The notes below the pieces were generated by a model. It was not told where the DNA came from and did no database searches. It saw only the letters and a program-made list of their open reading frames with translations. From the NCBI GenBank assembly GCA_014338405.1, contig JTDE01000728.1:65830-129829 (forward strand): DNA of 64,000 nt, read 5' to 3'. Position 1 is the stretch's first letter; each line of letters begins with the position of its first letter. The stretch is from Paragonimus skrjabini miyazakii (taxonomy: Eukaryota > Platyhelminthes > Trematoda > Plagiorchiida > Troglotrematidae). The position numbers were made by a program, and so were the translations under genes. Shown in pieces: positions 11,867-24,729 of this stretch.

Positions 11867-13099
11867 ACTCAGGTCAAGCAGTCAAGTCGTGTCAGAACGT
11901 TGGCAAGGGAAAAGGCACGTTATATCAGTTGACGACCTCTTCGAGCTTGACTTGACGTTTGGTTTAGCAGCATTCGTCTTACTCTTTGGTTTACACGTCA
12001 CAACTGTTAATATTAACACCATACATTCACAACAGAACAATATATCATTAGAAACCAATTCCAAATGCTGAAGTATTGGAACTAAGGATACCGATAGCTA
12101 AATACCCCACCAACCTGAGTTGGCCAAGTTAGAAAGAAAAGACTTGGGACGAGCATAATTCGTTCAGCTGGTTCGCATCAGCGCGTTGACAGCAGTTTGT
12201 TGAGCGCATTACTGCAGTTTGAAAATGCACATTTCTTTATGCTAGTGATCACAAATCCGGATATTAATTCGACAATTGTAGGTTGTGTAACCGGTGGGCC
12301 AATATTTCATTTTGTGACGAACGTTTAATTGAGTGCCCAGTCCACTACGTGATAACACGATGGAACTTCCGAATTTCCGCACAGCTAATACACTAAAACT
12401 CATCCTTGAAGCTGTTCAACCAGAAGCTAAGATATTTATTTAAATTTAAATTCCTTACTACCTAGTTAGTAAAACTATCTTAAAAGGTCTTGTCATATTT
12501 ATTGAATAGGTCGTTTTGTTCAGCTTGTCCTGAATTGCTCCTAGCAAGAGTGCCCACATGCAGCAATACCATCTTCCGTCGGTAAGGTACCAGGACTTGT
12601 CAGTTTCGTTTTCATGAATCACTTCTTAATTAAAACGGCTAAGTATCTAGTCGAGGGTAAACTACGGATTTTCTCAGACACAAACGCATAGAAAGTAAAA
12701 TAGAGTGGGTATTTAGTATTCCATTTTTACAGTCTGGTTGACAAGTTATTTTAAAGTAACTGTCTTTCTAGGTATACACTAACCAACTTTCTCTGTTGAC
12801 GTGTGGACTGACGCAGTGCTGACCTTGAAGAAACAAGCAAATAGTGGTGAAGGAGGTGTCTGATATCGTGCTGTAAGTAGTCTGTGACTTATGATAGCCT
12901 TTTGAAACATACCGCGTCTAATAAGGTTGCCTCGTTCTTGATCTTTTCGTTTAACATACATATATAGGTCGCCCTACCAGGCGTTTATCTAAACGAATCC
13001 ATGAATACTGTCTGTACTGGCTTCACTCTGGGACAACAAGAAACATCAGATAGTTAATTCTGGCCCATTCGATCGATTTTTATCAACTCACTGATAGGA
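11867..13099. other. Intergenic, no feature recognised
   Basis: AT-rich, with only short frames. No repeat family from elsewhere in the window was recognised here. Confidence 0.4.
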
Positions 13100-13270
13100 A
13101 TAGAGTAGTTCGCACCGTCTGTCGGATGTCGACCACCTTGTCGCGAGAGATCAGATGTCACATCTTGTCAATAACCGTAGCTGTTGCAATTCGACTACAT
13201 CACCCGAATCTGTGTATTCGTGGCCAATTCGTTCAAACCCTGGAAGCATTTCTCCCCGTTCCGATTGACA
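13100..13270 (+). mobile_element. Penelope-like element: endonuclease C-terminal remnant
   Basis: The frame around 13126-13320 encodes RCHILSITVAVAIRLHHPNL, then CIRGQFVQTL. This matches the last conserved block of PLE proteins (L-S-I-AEA-AIR...P-LC...FV..L) and closely parallels the copy at 24730-25850. Only about 55 residues remain, and no RT sequence lies upstream. Confidence 0.65.
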
Positions 13271-16200
13271 ATGACCACCTAGAACCGATTTCATTTGTGG
13301 TCCAAACCACAGCAAAGTAGTGTTAATCATGTATTCAATCCTATTATTTGCTGATCAATAACATTCTAACACGTTACTTAACTTTATGTATTTGTATCAG
13401 TCAAAGAGGAGAATTGATCAAAAACAGTCTCTCTGCTGAAGCACTTTTTTCACTCCTGAATACGTCACAAAATCACTTCACACACTCAATTCACTAGTAA
13501 TCGTTTGGCTAGCTTAAAATTTAAAACGGCAGCTGGTGAGGGAGGCAGAGGAATCACTCAAAACTAAGTGATGTTTAAAATTAGGACCAGAAAAATGTCA
13601 CATGTTGACAGCCCTACTAAGCTTGTTCACTCTGATGGGAGGCTTAAAAATAATTTTATATTCAATGTTGTTTTGTTAGGACAAGGTTTGTCCTCATGAG
13701 CTGGTTAATTTTATGCAGCACAATTCATAGCAGAGATGGACAAAGTAACCGCAGTTGAAGCCATATGATTGATGTAACTGAGGTATCATTAATTTCACAT
13801 CACTTTCCGGAGTACTCTATTCCACATCGTCCAGCTGTTAGAAAGCACGATCAAACTGCTATCACTGCAATTGCTAGGCTAAGATAAATTCAACTTGTGA
13901 GTCACAAATAGTCTCAGTAGTCAGTCGTTATTAGTTCTACGGTATTAGTCAAGTAGATTGTGTTCTATAAGGTACACACCGCGATCGTTGATTGCATTAT
14001 GTGAAACATAAAACTGAAGGTTTTGCATCTCGATTAAACCAAAAAAAAAGTCTACCTGTAAAACAGTCTCGTTGGTGTGATATACGGAATGACCGTATTT
14101 CGTCCTTCTGTCGACAGTACCGATACATTGGATACTTTTTTGTTACCAACAATTGTGACGCACTTATATGAAATGAAGCCCTTTCATAAAAAAAGGTAAC
14201 ACTGTATACGTATTGCATAACGTATACCCCGCAACTTTCCCATAAAGTCCACGTTTTCAAATGACTTATGAGTAACCTTGATCTCAACTAAATACAATCT
14301 CACTAAGGAATTCGATAAACCCCCATAAATGCCAGAAGCTGAAGTCGAAGTTAATAAAAATGAGCTGGCACCAGTGTGGAGTAATGGACGTCGTCAGATT
14401 TGTGGATTACTTATCTTCAACAAGCTCAAGCTGTTTAACTACGAGTTAAAAGAAACATCCGCAACAATACCAACTTGAAAACCTATGTAGTTTAATTCCG
14501 GTCATTTTTTCAATATGGTTATTATAAAAGCATTCAGAATAAATAACCAAGTGTCCTGATGAGTAGAGAACGCAGATAACAGAGCGGCAAACCGTCATTC
14601 TAGATCGCATACACTGAAAAAGACAGCAAAAGTGTGAGCATTTTACCGGTTTTACCACAAATTGTACAATCACTGTGGATGTTCCGTGAGTTTGGTGAAT
14701 TGAAAGTTTGGACATCGACGACTGTCTATTTTCGATCAAGTTAAACGGACAGCCCGGTGTGAATCATTGCGATCTCGTTAACAGACAAATCATGTTGGCT
14801 CTGGTTTGAAATTCACATTGTTCTATGCTGACTGGTTTTACAAACTTTGTCGTTCTTCATACAAGCGTTCAAGCTCTGGTTACAACCTGCGAACAGATGA
14901 GGTACATGCGAGCTGTAATGCGTACACGCTTGCTGGCTAGCACACATTTAATCAGCCACTCCAGCCTTATGAAAATGCACGTATACTCACCACAAAAGTT
15001 AGTCTGCACATTTGAAAACGAGAGACAGGTGTTGTTTATTTCTTTCAGTCAGAATCTTTTTCATTCTCATGCTGTATTATTAAGGTACCTCTTTGATATT
15101 CCCAATTACACCATGGAAGTAACGTAGGTTCTGTAATACTAGTTAATTGTATCATTAGTATAGAGTGGCCTGACCAGTCATAGGCACAGCTTTTCGTCTT
15201 TCAACTAGTCGTATTTGGTAAGCTTGAATCCAGATTACGAACAGTGTAGTTCTCATTTCCATTGGTGATTTTCCAACATTCTGGCGGTGTGGTGTATCTT
15301 CACTATCCTAAGATAGGCAATCACAACCATCTTACGGTGATCACAACAAATATTTTGGATGTCGGATAAGTTAACATGCTTCGTTAACAAACTAGAAAAA
15401 AGCAGATGAATAATACTACTGGCTTATAAATCAACATTTGCAACCGATAAAGCATAAAATATTAGTGGATTACAGCATGTTTTATACCCTTCTAATATGT
15501 GTGACGGTTTACTTTGAATTATCAACTTGTACTGGATATGGTTGTAAGAGCTCGAAGTACTGAGTATAATGCCTAATGATGCTCAAACCGATAATCCTCG
15601 ACCGCGAAGGTGAACAACAAGAAGTAACATAAACACTATTTCAAACCTTTAGTGGTGTTAGACAATGCACTTTATCTGTCCCAGATGAACTGTATCCGTC
15701 CGCGTTAAGGAGTGTAATACACGTTATAACGCAGTCAATTATAAGTGGCCCGATTATGAACAATGCTCACAGACTGATGACCGAGTGGATAGTGGCATCG
15801 ATCCGTGGCACAACTATTGCTGGTTAGATCCCACACTCAAACTATCTCTACCCGGTAAGTTCAAACAAGAACGAAACCGATCGTGGAGTATCGGTTCGGG
15901 GGTGGGCGGTACAAGAGAAGTGTTATTCTCCAAGTTGTTACGCCTCTATTAACATCATGGTGTGACACTGTCATGCTCACGTAACCTGGAGATATGTGAT
16001 TTCGATGGAGTTCGGAATGCAGACGTATCATGAGTGAGAGGTTGCCTATCATTATTGAATAACAAATGTAGCAGTATACCTCTAACTATTAAAAGTGAAA
16101 TTTGTCGCTACAATGGACGTAACAATAAATGAGATCCGAATGACCATTGATGAATGTCGGTCGTTCATCCGGTCAGCATTTCTTACACATTCTTGCCTTC

Positions 16201-16622
16201 ATGAGTTCTTCGACTCCTAATCCCACGCATTTCCGTATACTAGTCAAAAAAAAACAAAATAAGCGACGGTCAACTGAAATGCAAACTAAGAACTAGTGAG
16301 TAACTTTTCTACTTCTGGACATCGGGAGGATTTTCCGGCCCTAACTGAAGGTTGTTCATGTGTGAACTATCTTCTGATAAACTTGAGAATGTTATTTGAT
16401 CACCATTGACCATGTTGCTCGGTCTTGTTGCTAACTGAACTTACCACGGTTATATTCATCTAAAATAGGCATGGATATCGGGTGAACGACTGAAGGTAAA
16501 GAGTAGTGTGAAGAATTGGTTGAATGACACTCTGGTATTCATAAACAATAACGGAACCCATGTTAACGATAAGTAGTTTGGCAGATTTGATAATTTAAAA
16601 GAGATCCATTTGCGAAAAATCT
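13271..16622. other. Intergenic, no feature recognised
   Basis: Several frames of 60-100 codons occur on both strands (for example 13997-14287, 14446-14739, 14825-15127), with no domain and no supporting splice signals. No dispersed repeat copy was recognised. Confidence 0.4.
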
Positions 16623-16678
16623 GGACTTCGGCTGGATTCGAACCAGCGACACAAACGCCATGCCCAAACGCGGCAACC
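16623..16678 (-). repeat. SINE family B fragment (tRNA 3' half)
   Basis: On the minus strand it carries GGCATGG, a variable segment, then the T arm GCTGG-TTCGAAT-CCAGC and the acceptor 3' strand. It matches the 3' half of the head at 6836-6915, including the unusual GCCGCGTT anticodon-region sequence, so the two are copies of one repeat. Confidence 0.6.
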
Positions 16679-16894
16679 GTAGCGGTAAGTTACTTTATTC
16701 AAGCTGGACAAGTAGTCTATTAGTTCAACTGTGTAATTGTTTGGCAAGTCTTAACAAGAGCAATGTGTTTGTCAGCTGCATGCGTGCTCAGCGCTACAAT
16801 CCACGCTGGTCATGTTTCTACTCACGAGTCCAGACGGAAATAATCATCAGATGTCTTTAGAAATATAGACATCCACTAAGCCCTGTAGACAAAC

Positions 16895-17125
16895 GAGACC
16901 GCGGGGTCACGGTGTAGTAGATGAGTGATCGGACTACAATCTACCACTTACTCACGGGTCTTGGGTTCGATTCACCAGCGTGTTGATGACACCCAACTAG
17001 GTCGAATGAGCTGACCACCACTTCGTCAGTGGTCACTGGGACCAACCGTCTGATTTTTACCCTAAATGTCGGCGATGACATTCCAGTAATACGTACAAAC
17101 TGGGCAAATTACTGGGCCTGAGAAC
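16895..17125 (+). mobile_element. SINE family C (tRNA-derived)
   Basis: A B-box-like GGGTTCGATTC sits about 50 nt after an A-box-like stretch at the start. The body downstream (GGTCGA..., then GTGGTCACTGGGACCAAC) aligns with 21076-21300. The shared tRNA-like head and body define a second SINE-sized family, unrelated to family A by sequence. Confidence 0.6.
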
Positions 17126-18741
17126 AAAAATACAATAGGTTCGCTATGTGTGATACATAAATATTGCAAAACTAGCATTCGCTATTGTCTTAGGCCGAAC
17201 GCTTAATAGGAAGATCTGGATCAATCAATTGTGTAATACACATAAACTCTTAAAGTAGAATTTTGTGAGGGAAATATATAGTGGAATGTTACAACAATCT
17301 GTCATTTCCGTTAAGTAAGATGTACACAGTGGACTTCAGGTTGCCAGAATTAATTTTCACCCATTCAGATCTTACAGATGTAGTAAGATATCCGGGTAAT
17401 AAACGTTTTGTCATTCGGTTTGATGTTCGTCGGAATTTATATCAAGTGGATGAAACGTCTCATTCAAACCAAGAAAGTGTTAAGAGTTTGAGCTCATCTT
17501 GGACAGGTCTGTCCAACAAGATTGAATTACAACCAAATCAAAAACAATGAGCAAATTTATTGTGCAAATAAAAACGTTAAATCCCATAATCTGCACTAAT
17601 TGAAAGATGACCGCTATTACAAATAACTTATGATTGAGTATTCAGATACTAAGGTGTGATCACAATGATTTTGGAGTTATTAGAATGGATATCAGCGTAA
17701 TCTTCAAAAATTAACAATCATCAGATTTGACATTGTGCTCTAGGAAGATAAACGCTTCGTTAGTCTTCTCTAACAGAAATGACACACGAATCTAACGTCT
17801 TCCTCCGAAACGGATTAATCAATTATTTTGTTCTACTTCTAAAACCGTTAAAAAATACGAATGGTGTTCAGCCCAAACAATATAATTCTCAGCCCGTTCT
17901 TGAGCAACCAGATAGTATCACTCAGATTAAATGAAAATACAACTTCCAAAATGATTGAAAATGCATGATCAGCGATCGGCTGAATCATGTTAATAGGATA
18001 ACCAGTCTGGGACCTCTTGAAATTATCAGTCTACACGAGCGTTACTCACGAGTGGTTGCGAATAAACGCTTTGTTGTTTTTGTCTAGTTGGAAGCCAGTA
18101 ACACAAAGACGAGCATGGTCGCTTCATAGGCACACGATTGGAAGTTTAACCAATAATTCGTGGAACTATTCGCAGTACGGCTTAGCTCTAATGAAAAGAT
18201 TAGTCGGACTTAGCGCTTCTTTTCAGAAGGCGGTAGTATGAAATACTTTCTTAATGTAAAAACACGTGACTTTTTTCGATAGATATTTGTTAGAATATTT
18301 AGAATCACAAACTCAATTTCGTAGACCAAAAACTTTCGAAATTTTGGCCATATAACCATCTATGTGACCAATCTATCAGTCTATGTGGTTGTCAAAACAA
18401 AGACTAAACATAAACACATTCATTATCCAGGCCCCAACTAACAAATTATTTACGTTTCAGAACAGCGATATGTCGGTGGTTTTACGTTTTGTCATTTAAC
18501 ATAAACCATTTAATATGAACATGTAGAAACAAATACCCGGTATAAATCACACGAAACACAGTGACTTTGTCTGCTCACTTCATTGTCCAGTTTTTCTGTC
18601 TCTGTCAGTTGGCCTGGATGGGTACTAAAGAGATGTGTGTTCGTAAATCAAATCAGATAGGTTGTGGTCTACTGAAGCAAATATGTGCACACAAGTAGGC
18701 TGGTGAACAGTTAAACCATGTTGTAAAAACTACTCAAACTG
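17126..18741. other. Intergenic, no feature recognised
   Basis: An 89-codon plus-strand frame (17281-17550) has no recognisable domain. No repeats shared with the rest of the window were seen. Confidence 0.4.
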
Positions 18742-19172
18742 TACTGATGAGCGAAAGAGGATTTTGGTTTTCCTATAGTTTAAACATCACCCATAATTGA
18801 TCGCCGCTGTCACATTCCCATGGACAACCCAGTCGGCCCCTTCCGACTAAAGCGCTAGACTGTGATTTTGCTCCCATTAGAGTAGCTTGTCAGTAATGTA
18901 TATCCTTGCTACGGCCCGGACTAGAACTCCGGTCAGGCTTTCATAAAGCAACCGTATTGGTCACTGTTCCATTGACCTCACATTGGGTACGACCGAATTA
19001 GCACACGTGGATGTTCAACCACTTTCGCTTGTGAGTAGTGATCAGGTTGCCCGATCGCCTTCAGAGGATACATAGTTAAAGTCTGTTAGCTCCAATCGAT
19101 GACCTCTCTAGTAGGATTTCTCTCCAGGTCAAAATCATGGGACTCATTAACTTGTTGGGCTGTATTTTGATT
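18742..19172 (-). mobile_element. SINE family A, full-length unit
   Basis: This is a complete minus-strand unit bounded by CTGATGAG on the left and ending at the next CTGATGAATA motif. In plus-strand order it holds the tail (CATCACCCATAATTGATCG), a hammerhead at 18852-18899, the tRNA-like head (about 18905-18985), then the 5' segment through a GGGCTGTATTTTGATTACTG end. The hammerhead has lost core bases (CTGACAA for CTGANGA and AAAA for GAAA), so it should be inactive. Confidence 0.75.
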
Positions 19173-19325
19173 ACTGATGAATAATAAGCGAATGTGGTTT
19201 TCATATAGATTAAAAATCACCCACAAGTGATCGCACCTGTCAACAGGGTTGCTCTATGAAAGTGTGACCGGAGTTTTAGTCCGGACCGTGGCATGAATAT
19301 ACACTACTGACGAGCTGCGCTTTAG
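19173..19325. mobile_element. SINE family A, inverted partial unit
   Basis: It begins like another minus-strand unit (TTTTCATATAGATT...CACCCACAA) but after about 60 bases switches to plus-strand family-A sequence: GGTTGCTCTATGAAAGTGTG, the B-box region GGAGTTTTAGTCCGG, and the first hammerhead box CTGACGAGC, where it is cut off at about 19320. An inverted tail is thus fused to a sense head. Confidence 0.65.
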
Positions 19326-21075
19326 ATGATTTGACAACATTACTTGTTCGTATAATTCACCATGGTGTTTCAAGCCACTGACATGTGATCAGAAAAACTA
19401 ATTATCTTCCTTCAACTAACTAGACATAATCCGAACAACCGCCATTTGTGGGTAGGCCCACATGAAGTTGACCAGCTCATTAATACATTTCCACAGACAT
19501 AAACTTGTACTTCATTTCACATGGAGAATTTTCGACTCGGCAATCGAAACCCTACACTTTCTGTCGATTATCACACTGTCTATTGTGACAGTCGGCATTT
19601 AGGGCTCGATAGATTTATGTTCAGTGGATGGAAGACTGAGTAGAAGAAAGGTAGTCAGCAAATATAACGTGAAGCAGACAGCAGCAACAAGCCATCCCAT
19701 CATTTCTGAATGAGTGAATTTCATTTATTGGACATGCAGGAGTGCAAGAAGTTGCAAGTGACAGCTTTGTTATTTTCAGGCTATATCGTAATCGATTAAC
19801 TAGTGTTAACTGCTTCCTTTCATTTTTTTCCCCAACCATGTATCTTTCCGAACTGTATTTACTTCCACTATTGTGGTGGCTATACAGGGTGTTTCAAACC
19901 ACACAGTTACATTTTTTCCGTTGTGTGTGAACTGGACAACTACACTCGTGAACAAAAATTCACAGGTTGATATGCAAGCTTCTCGTGCGAAGACCTTATC
20001 AAAACGTTTCACACAAACCCCTTTGTAATCTCAGTGTAAATAGCAGGTTTGCATGCTTGCGTTGACTGACTAACCATTCCCATTGGATGAATAGACGGTG
20101 GTATTGTAAGGGTCGAACATACCAATATCATTCACATGATTCATTATGAGTTACATGATGAGAACCTGACGTTCATCCGATTGAATTCAAATTTAGCAAA
20201 CTCGGGTTACTGTCTGTCAAATACCGAAACAATTAATAAGTGAGTGAAATGTGGAAAATTCCAATCCAGGAAGTTGGAGGGATAATATGGGAATTCCTGA
20301 ATGGTGGTTCAACCAATGTGAGTGGTATTACCTGATAAGCTGAAAGGAACGAACTGGACCTACTCGATCACACCGTCAGTTAACAGGAATATTAAGGTAT
20401 ATAGCGACAACATTCACTTTAACTACAAAAATGCTCGCGTTTTTAAAGTTAGGCAAACCACTGGAAGTCATAAGCAGAATTGTATAAGAAAACATGACCA
20501 AGATAATGATATGTCACGTGATATGTAGTTAACGAGTCGCCTATAGCTTCATTTGTTCTGATTGAATTATCTCTCAACCAGTGCACGTCCGTGAAAGTAT
20601 AATTAATTCGTATGCAATCTGTTGCATTTTACCTCAGATTGACATGTTGGTTTTGTAATCCCCTCTACTGTATTAGGCCAGAAGTGTGAATGTACAAAGC
20701 AGCAAGAGTGATGGTTAATAGAAGCTGAACTGAACGGAAGGGGAATATGTGTAGCCTTATTACAGAAATGTCAGACATCGTCAGGTGGAGTTTATTGGGA
20801 CGCAACCTAATCGACACATGGTTGATGAGTAGGTAACGCACTCGCTACCATTTTTGGTGTTGAAATGAGTAAGTAAGAAGATTTCACTGTCAACATATCG
20901 TCTATCCCAAAGAAGAGCAATTAGATTGTAGCACAATTTCGTGTTTTTTTAACGCTTACGGGAGCAAGTTCAGAGATGCAGTGAGCATGTTTTCGATAGA
21001 AACACATCTTTCTCTCGCAGTCATGAAATTCCAAAAGAAGAGAAGTATTTCACATACCATCTTATAACCCAGATA
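19326..21075. other. Intergenic, no feature recognised
   Basis: Only short overlapping frames (for example 19621-20012 on both strands). No domain or repeat recognised. Confidence 0.4.
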
Positions 21076-21300
21076 TGCGTGACCCCATGACTTAATGGAT
21101 AAATGTCTGTACTACAAGCTGACGCATATTCCTGTGCCGTGGGATTGATTTCCCAATATGCGCGATGCTGACAAAACCTGAAAAGAGGTCGAGACGGTTA
21201 TCAGCCACCTGGTTAGTGGTCACTAGGACTAACTGGTTGCAAAAACCCTTTCGCAATCACTTTCGAGACTGTTCTCAATACTTATCCGTTTGGGGGCCAA
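21076..21300 (+). mobile_element. SINE family C (tRNA-derived), second copy
   Basis: The head shows an A-box-like GACTTAATGG and a B-box-like GGGATTGATTTCCC about 45 nt later. The body contains GGTCGAGACGG and TTAGTGGTCACTAGGAC, aligning with 16895-17125. Divergence between the two copies is substantial, so both are old. Confidence 0.6.
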
Positions 21301-22887
21301 TCATAAAACAGCTTGTCGATTCAGACTAAAAAGAAGTAGAGGCCCAATGGTCAAGAAAAGCTAAATATAATGCGTGCATGATCACTTGAATTCTAATCGC
21401 GTACTTCCGTGTTTCTGAAATTCAATGGAATGTTACCGGACACCCTCATAAACATACAAATCAAAGTCTAATTGTGACAACAGCAGAGACTTAACAAATT
21501 TCTTCTATGGACGCAGGATCGGATCGAGATTTCTCAGGCTTTGATCACAGTTAGGTGGTAAGTTAATTGTAACCAATTCAACAAATTCCTATAAAGACGG
21601 CTGTATTGATTGGACAGATGACGTCAATTAGAGAACCCACAAGAATGTCGGTTGCTGTCTTCGATTCAAAGTGAAGACGAAGTTTGTTTCATCTAAACAG
21701 GTGCCAAGTCGCACCTTCCACAGATGGACTAGTTATGGACCGGTTCCTTGACATTTCGTTTCGGAGTGGACAACGGAAAATCTGCAATTAGAATGTGTTT
21801 CCCGGAGACATTGAACGGTTTCCTAAAGAAAACAGAGGGACGTTGTATGTTCTAACTAAGCAGGAATTGTAAAAACGTGAGGCTTTCTTAAATTACAGGC
21901 GGTTGTCATGTCAACTTAATAAGGCTTCACATTACTGGTCAATGTTGCCCTTCTGGTGTGGAGTTCAAAATCTAAATTAGCGAAAAGTTGAAACTTTTCG
22001 TGTCCTCCAAATCACACATTTTTACTCTTATTGTAACTATAACCCTTTATCCTAAATAGATGGAAAACGTGTGACTTAACGAACGACGTCATCTTTCAGA
22101 CGACAAAGCAGGTTGGTGTTTGGTGAACACTCAGGATGAGTGACGTAGCGGACCAACTGTACTGCATTGGTATAGTGAATCTTTACCGCATAATACTCTC
22201 CAACTAAAGGTTAGTTTTATCCATGGAGAATAAGTCTTGGATCATGTGTACTATGTTTTATGCCTGATTTTTTTTGATGCTGAACACACTTTGTCAATCA
22301 TTTGCCTTCTGGCTGCCGCTAGCTCGTTTGGATCAAACTTGTTCAATCCTAAATATGTAGTCAAAACGCAATTAAATACTGACCACTTTAGTCACAATCC
22401 ACTGCACTATTGCTATAGTCAGAAAGACAATAAAACATGTTATTTGGCTTCATCCTCGAAGTGAAATCATTCACTGAGCTGGCAAAAATGAGCTTATACA
22501 CTATATCTGTTATGGTGACAATTATGTTCACGAAATGCCTTTGACAAAATGTCTATCAGTCCATGGTAACGATGAGTACCATACTTTCCAACTTTATCAC
22601 TGAAATATTTACTATCAGCATTTCTACCGGTGGTTCAATATTTAACAATTTGTCTGTAATTAGCACCAATAACAATGACATAAGCAATGAACAGGCATCT
22701 TAGTAACAATAACATCTGGTCACTAGTTAGCAGAAAAAAACAAAATATTAGTTTTCTTTCCCATTGGTTGACTCACACGTTGACGCCCACATTAATGGAA
22801 GAGGTGAGGCGATCGGTTAAATACAGATCATTACCAAGCAGTTTGCACGGTACTGATGTTTTTTTATATAAGCCGAATATTATCCAA
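21301..22887. other. Intergenic, no feature recognised
   Basis: A 75-codon frame at 22237-22464 has no recognisable domain. No repeat copies were seen until the SINE at 22888. Confidence 0.4.
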
Positions 22888-22983
22888 AACTGGCCGCAGC
22901 TGTCACATTCCCAAAGAGTTTCCAGTCGACCCCTTTCGAACTGCAGAAGCACTGGACTCGAGTTTCGCTCTTATTCAGCTCGA
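22888..22983 (-). mobile_element. SINE family A fragment cut inside its hammerhead
   Basis: Tail and hammerhead 3' half in minus orientation: the GAAA box, CTCGAGTC cleavage site and helix II remain, but the sequence stops at CAGCTCG before the CTGANGA box and tRNA-like head. PLE coding sequence begins immediately at the break, so the SINE and PLE are directly fused. Confidence 0.7.
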
Positions 22984-23906
22984 AAGAGCTGATTAATGAT
23001 TTGGACAACATCAATCTTGCTAATGAGTTGATGTGTTCCATAGACGTTCAGTCACTATTCACGAACGTCCCGTTACATGAGACAGCTGTTTATATTTGTG
23101 GGCTCGTTGAAACAAGCCACATTACGTTGCTTCTGTCTAGTGATACTCTGAAGGAAGCTTTATTGCTATGTACTGAAAATGTCAGCTTCAGTTTTCTTGA
23201 TCAATGCTACCGCCAAATAGATGGAGTAGCCATGGAAAGTCCATTAGCGCCCATCTTAGCGGACTTTTTCATGTTAAGGATTGAACAAGAGTTAGCCGGA
23301 GACATAGCGAGTCTAACGTACTACAAACGCTACGTTGGTGATACATTAGTATTCAGTCGGTCCAAATAGGCAATAGATAATCAAGTGCAGCGCTTGAATA
23401 GTTGCCATCCCAATCTGAAGGTAACGTGCGAATTCGAGACTGATAACTGTTTGCCGTTTTTAGACATACTCATAAGTCGCCGGGAGGATGGCTCTATCAA
23501 AAGAAGTGTTTATAGGAAATCCACGTGGTCCGGTCAATACCTAAACTTTAGTAGTTTCACACCGGTCCATCAAAAACGCGCACTAATGAATACACTATTC
23601 ACGCGCGCAAGACGAATCTGTAGACAAGACAGTCTTGTGGAGGAATTAGAGTTGATCACGACTGTACTACAAGCAAATGGTTACCCAAAAAGGTTAATAG
23701 AAAGGCACAGTAAGCCGAAACCGCCATCCGAACCGGTGGTTACAGTAGGGAAGAAGAAGGTTTATATAAAATTGCCTTTTAAACGTGATTACAGTATGCA
23801 TTCTACGCGGCCGAACTTTGTGTACTAGCTCGAACCCGAAAGTTGCCTGTGCCTTTATTCAAAGGAGATCAACCTGTCGGTGTCACCTTACACTGTATCT
23901 ACCAAT
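22984..23906 (+). mobile_element. Penelope-like element: RT fragment (dead), runs into gap
   Basis: One frame (23001-23828) with a single in-frame stop at 23367 encodes PLE reverse transcriptase. It holds the SIDVQSLFTNVPLHE block (fingers/palm motif A region), GVAMESPLAPILADFF (motif B), YYKRYVGDTLVF (motif C), CLPFLDILISRREDG and VYRKSTWSGQYLNFSSF. Motif C reads YVGD, so the first catalytic Asp of YVDD is lost. After a small deletion the frame shifts and continues as AFYAAELCVLARTRKL..., the linker to the GIY-YIG domain, then enters the N gap. PLEs are RT-plus-endonuclease retroelements; this copy lacks its N-terminus and cannot be active. Confidence 0.85.
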
Positions 23907-24365
23907 NNNNNNNNNNNNNNNNNNNNNNNNNNNNNNNNNNNNNNNNNNNNNNNNNNNNNNNNNNNNNNNNNNNNNNNNNNNNNNNNNNNNNNNNNNNNNN
24001 NNNNNNNNNNNNNNNNNNNNNNNNNNNNNNNNNNNNNNNNNNNNNNNNNNNNNNNNNNNNNNNNNNNNNNNNNNNNNNNNNNNNNNNNNNNNNNNNNNNN
24101 NNNNNNNNNNNNNNNNNNNNNNNNNNNNNNNNNNNNNNNNNNNNNNNNNNNNNNNNNNNNNNNNNNNNNNNNNNNNNNNNNNNNNNNNNNNNNNNNNNNN
24201 NNNNNNNNNNNNNNNNNNNNNNNNNNNNNNNNNNNNNNNNNNNNNNNNNNNNNNNNNNNNNNNNNNNNNNNNNNNNNNNNNNNNNNNNNNNNNNNNNNNN
24301 NNNNNNNNNNNNNNNNNNNNNNNNNNNNNNNNNNNNNNNNNNNNNNNNNNNNNNNNNNNNNNNNN
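23907..24365. other. Assembly gap (459 N)
   Basis: The gap lies between two PLE copies in convergent orientation (plus strand to the left, minus strand to the right). It probably hides the 3' end of the left copy and possibly repeat sequence that defeated assembly. Confidence 0.99.
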
Positions 24366-24729
24366 AACGATGTTGTTCAAACTCTTGAAGGCAACGAACT
24401 GTTTCAAAAATATATCTGATATTTTGCCTTGCTATTGCAAATATCCGCAATAGAATGTGACTACTTATGCGTTTTTCAAGTAGATGAAAATCCTCGTAGA
24501 AATCATGTAAAGCAATTTTGGTTTCAGCAAACAGAACTGTTTTCGGTAAATTCTCATCTTTGACCGATACAATTATATATCAAATCAGGAAACAGTAAGG
24601 GAAGTTATCGATCAAGAGTAGTACGAAGGTAAAACAATTGGGTAAACACAAACACGGCTTCGTTGTGATTATGATTATAGTAAGTCATTGTTAACTGGGG
24701 TGAGTTGGGGGGGGGCGGGATCAAATTGT
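24366..24729. other. Possible 3' flank of minus-strand PLE
   Basis: AT-rich sequence downstream of the PLE at 24730-25850, with a G-run at 24710-24718 just beyond its coding end. No hammerhead boxes were found here, unlike the 3' flanks of other PLE copies. Confidence 0.35.

Noticed and set aside
14555..14580. CTGATGAG at about 14557 as a hammerhead
   Set aside because: The GAAA box is absent (AGAGAACG follows).
24704..24720. G-rich run as a quadruplex or boundary element
   Set aside because: A single short run immediately after PLE coding sequence, with no repeated G-tracts.
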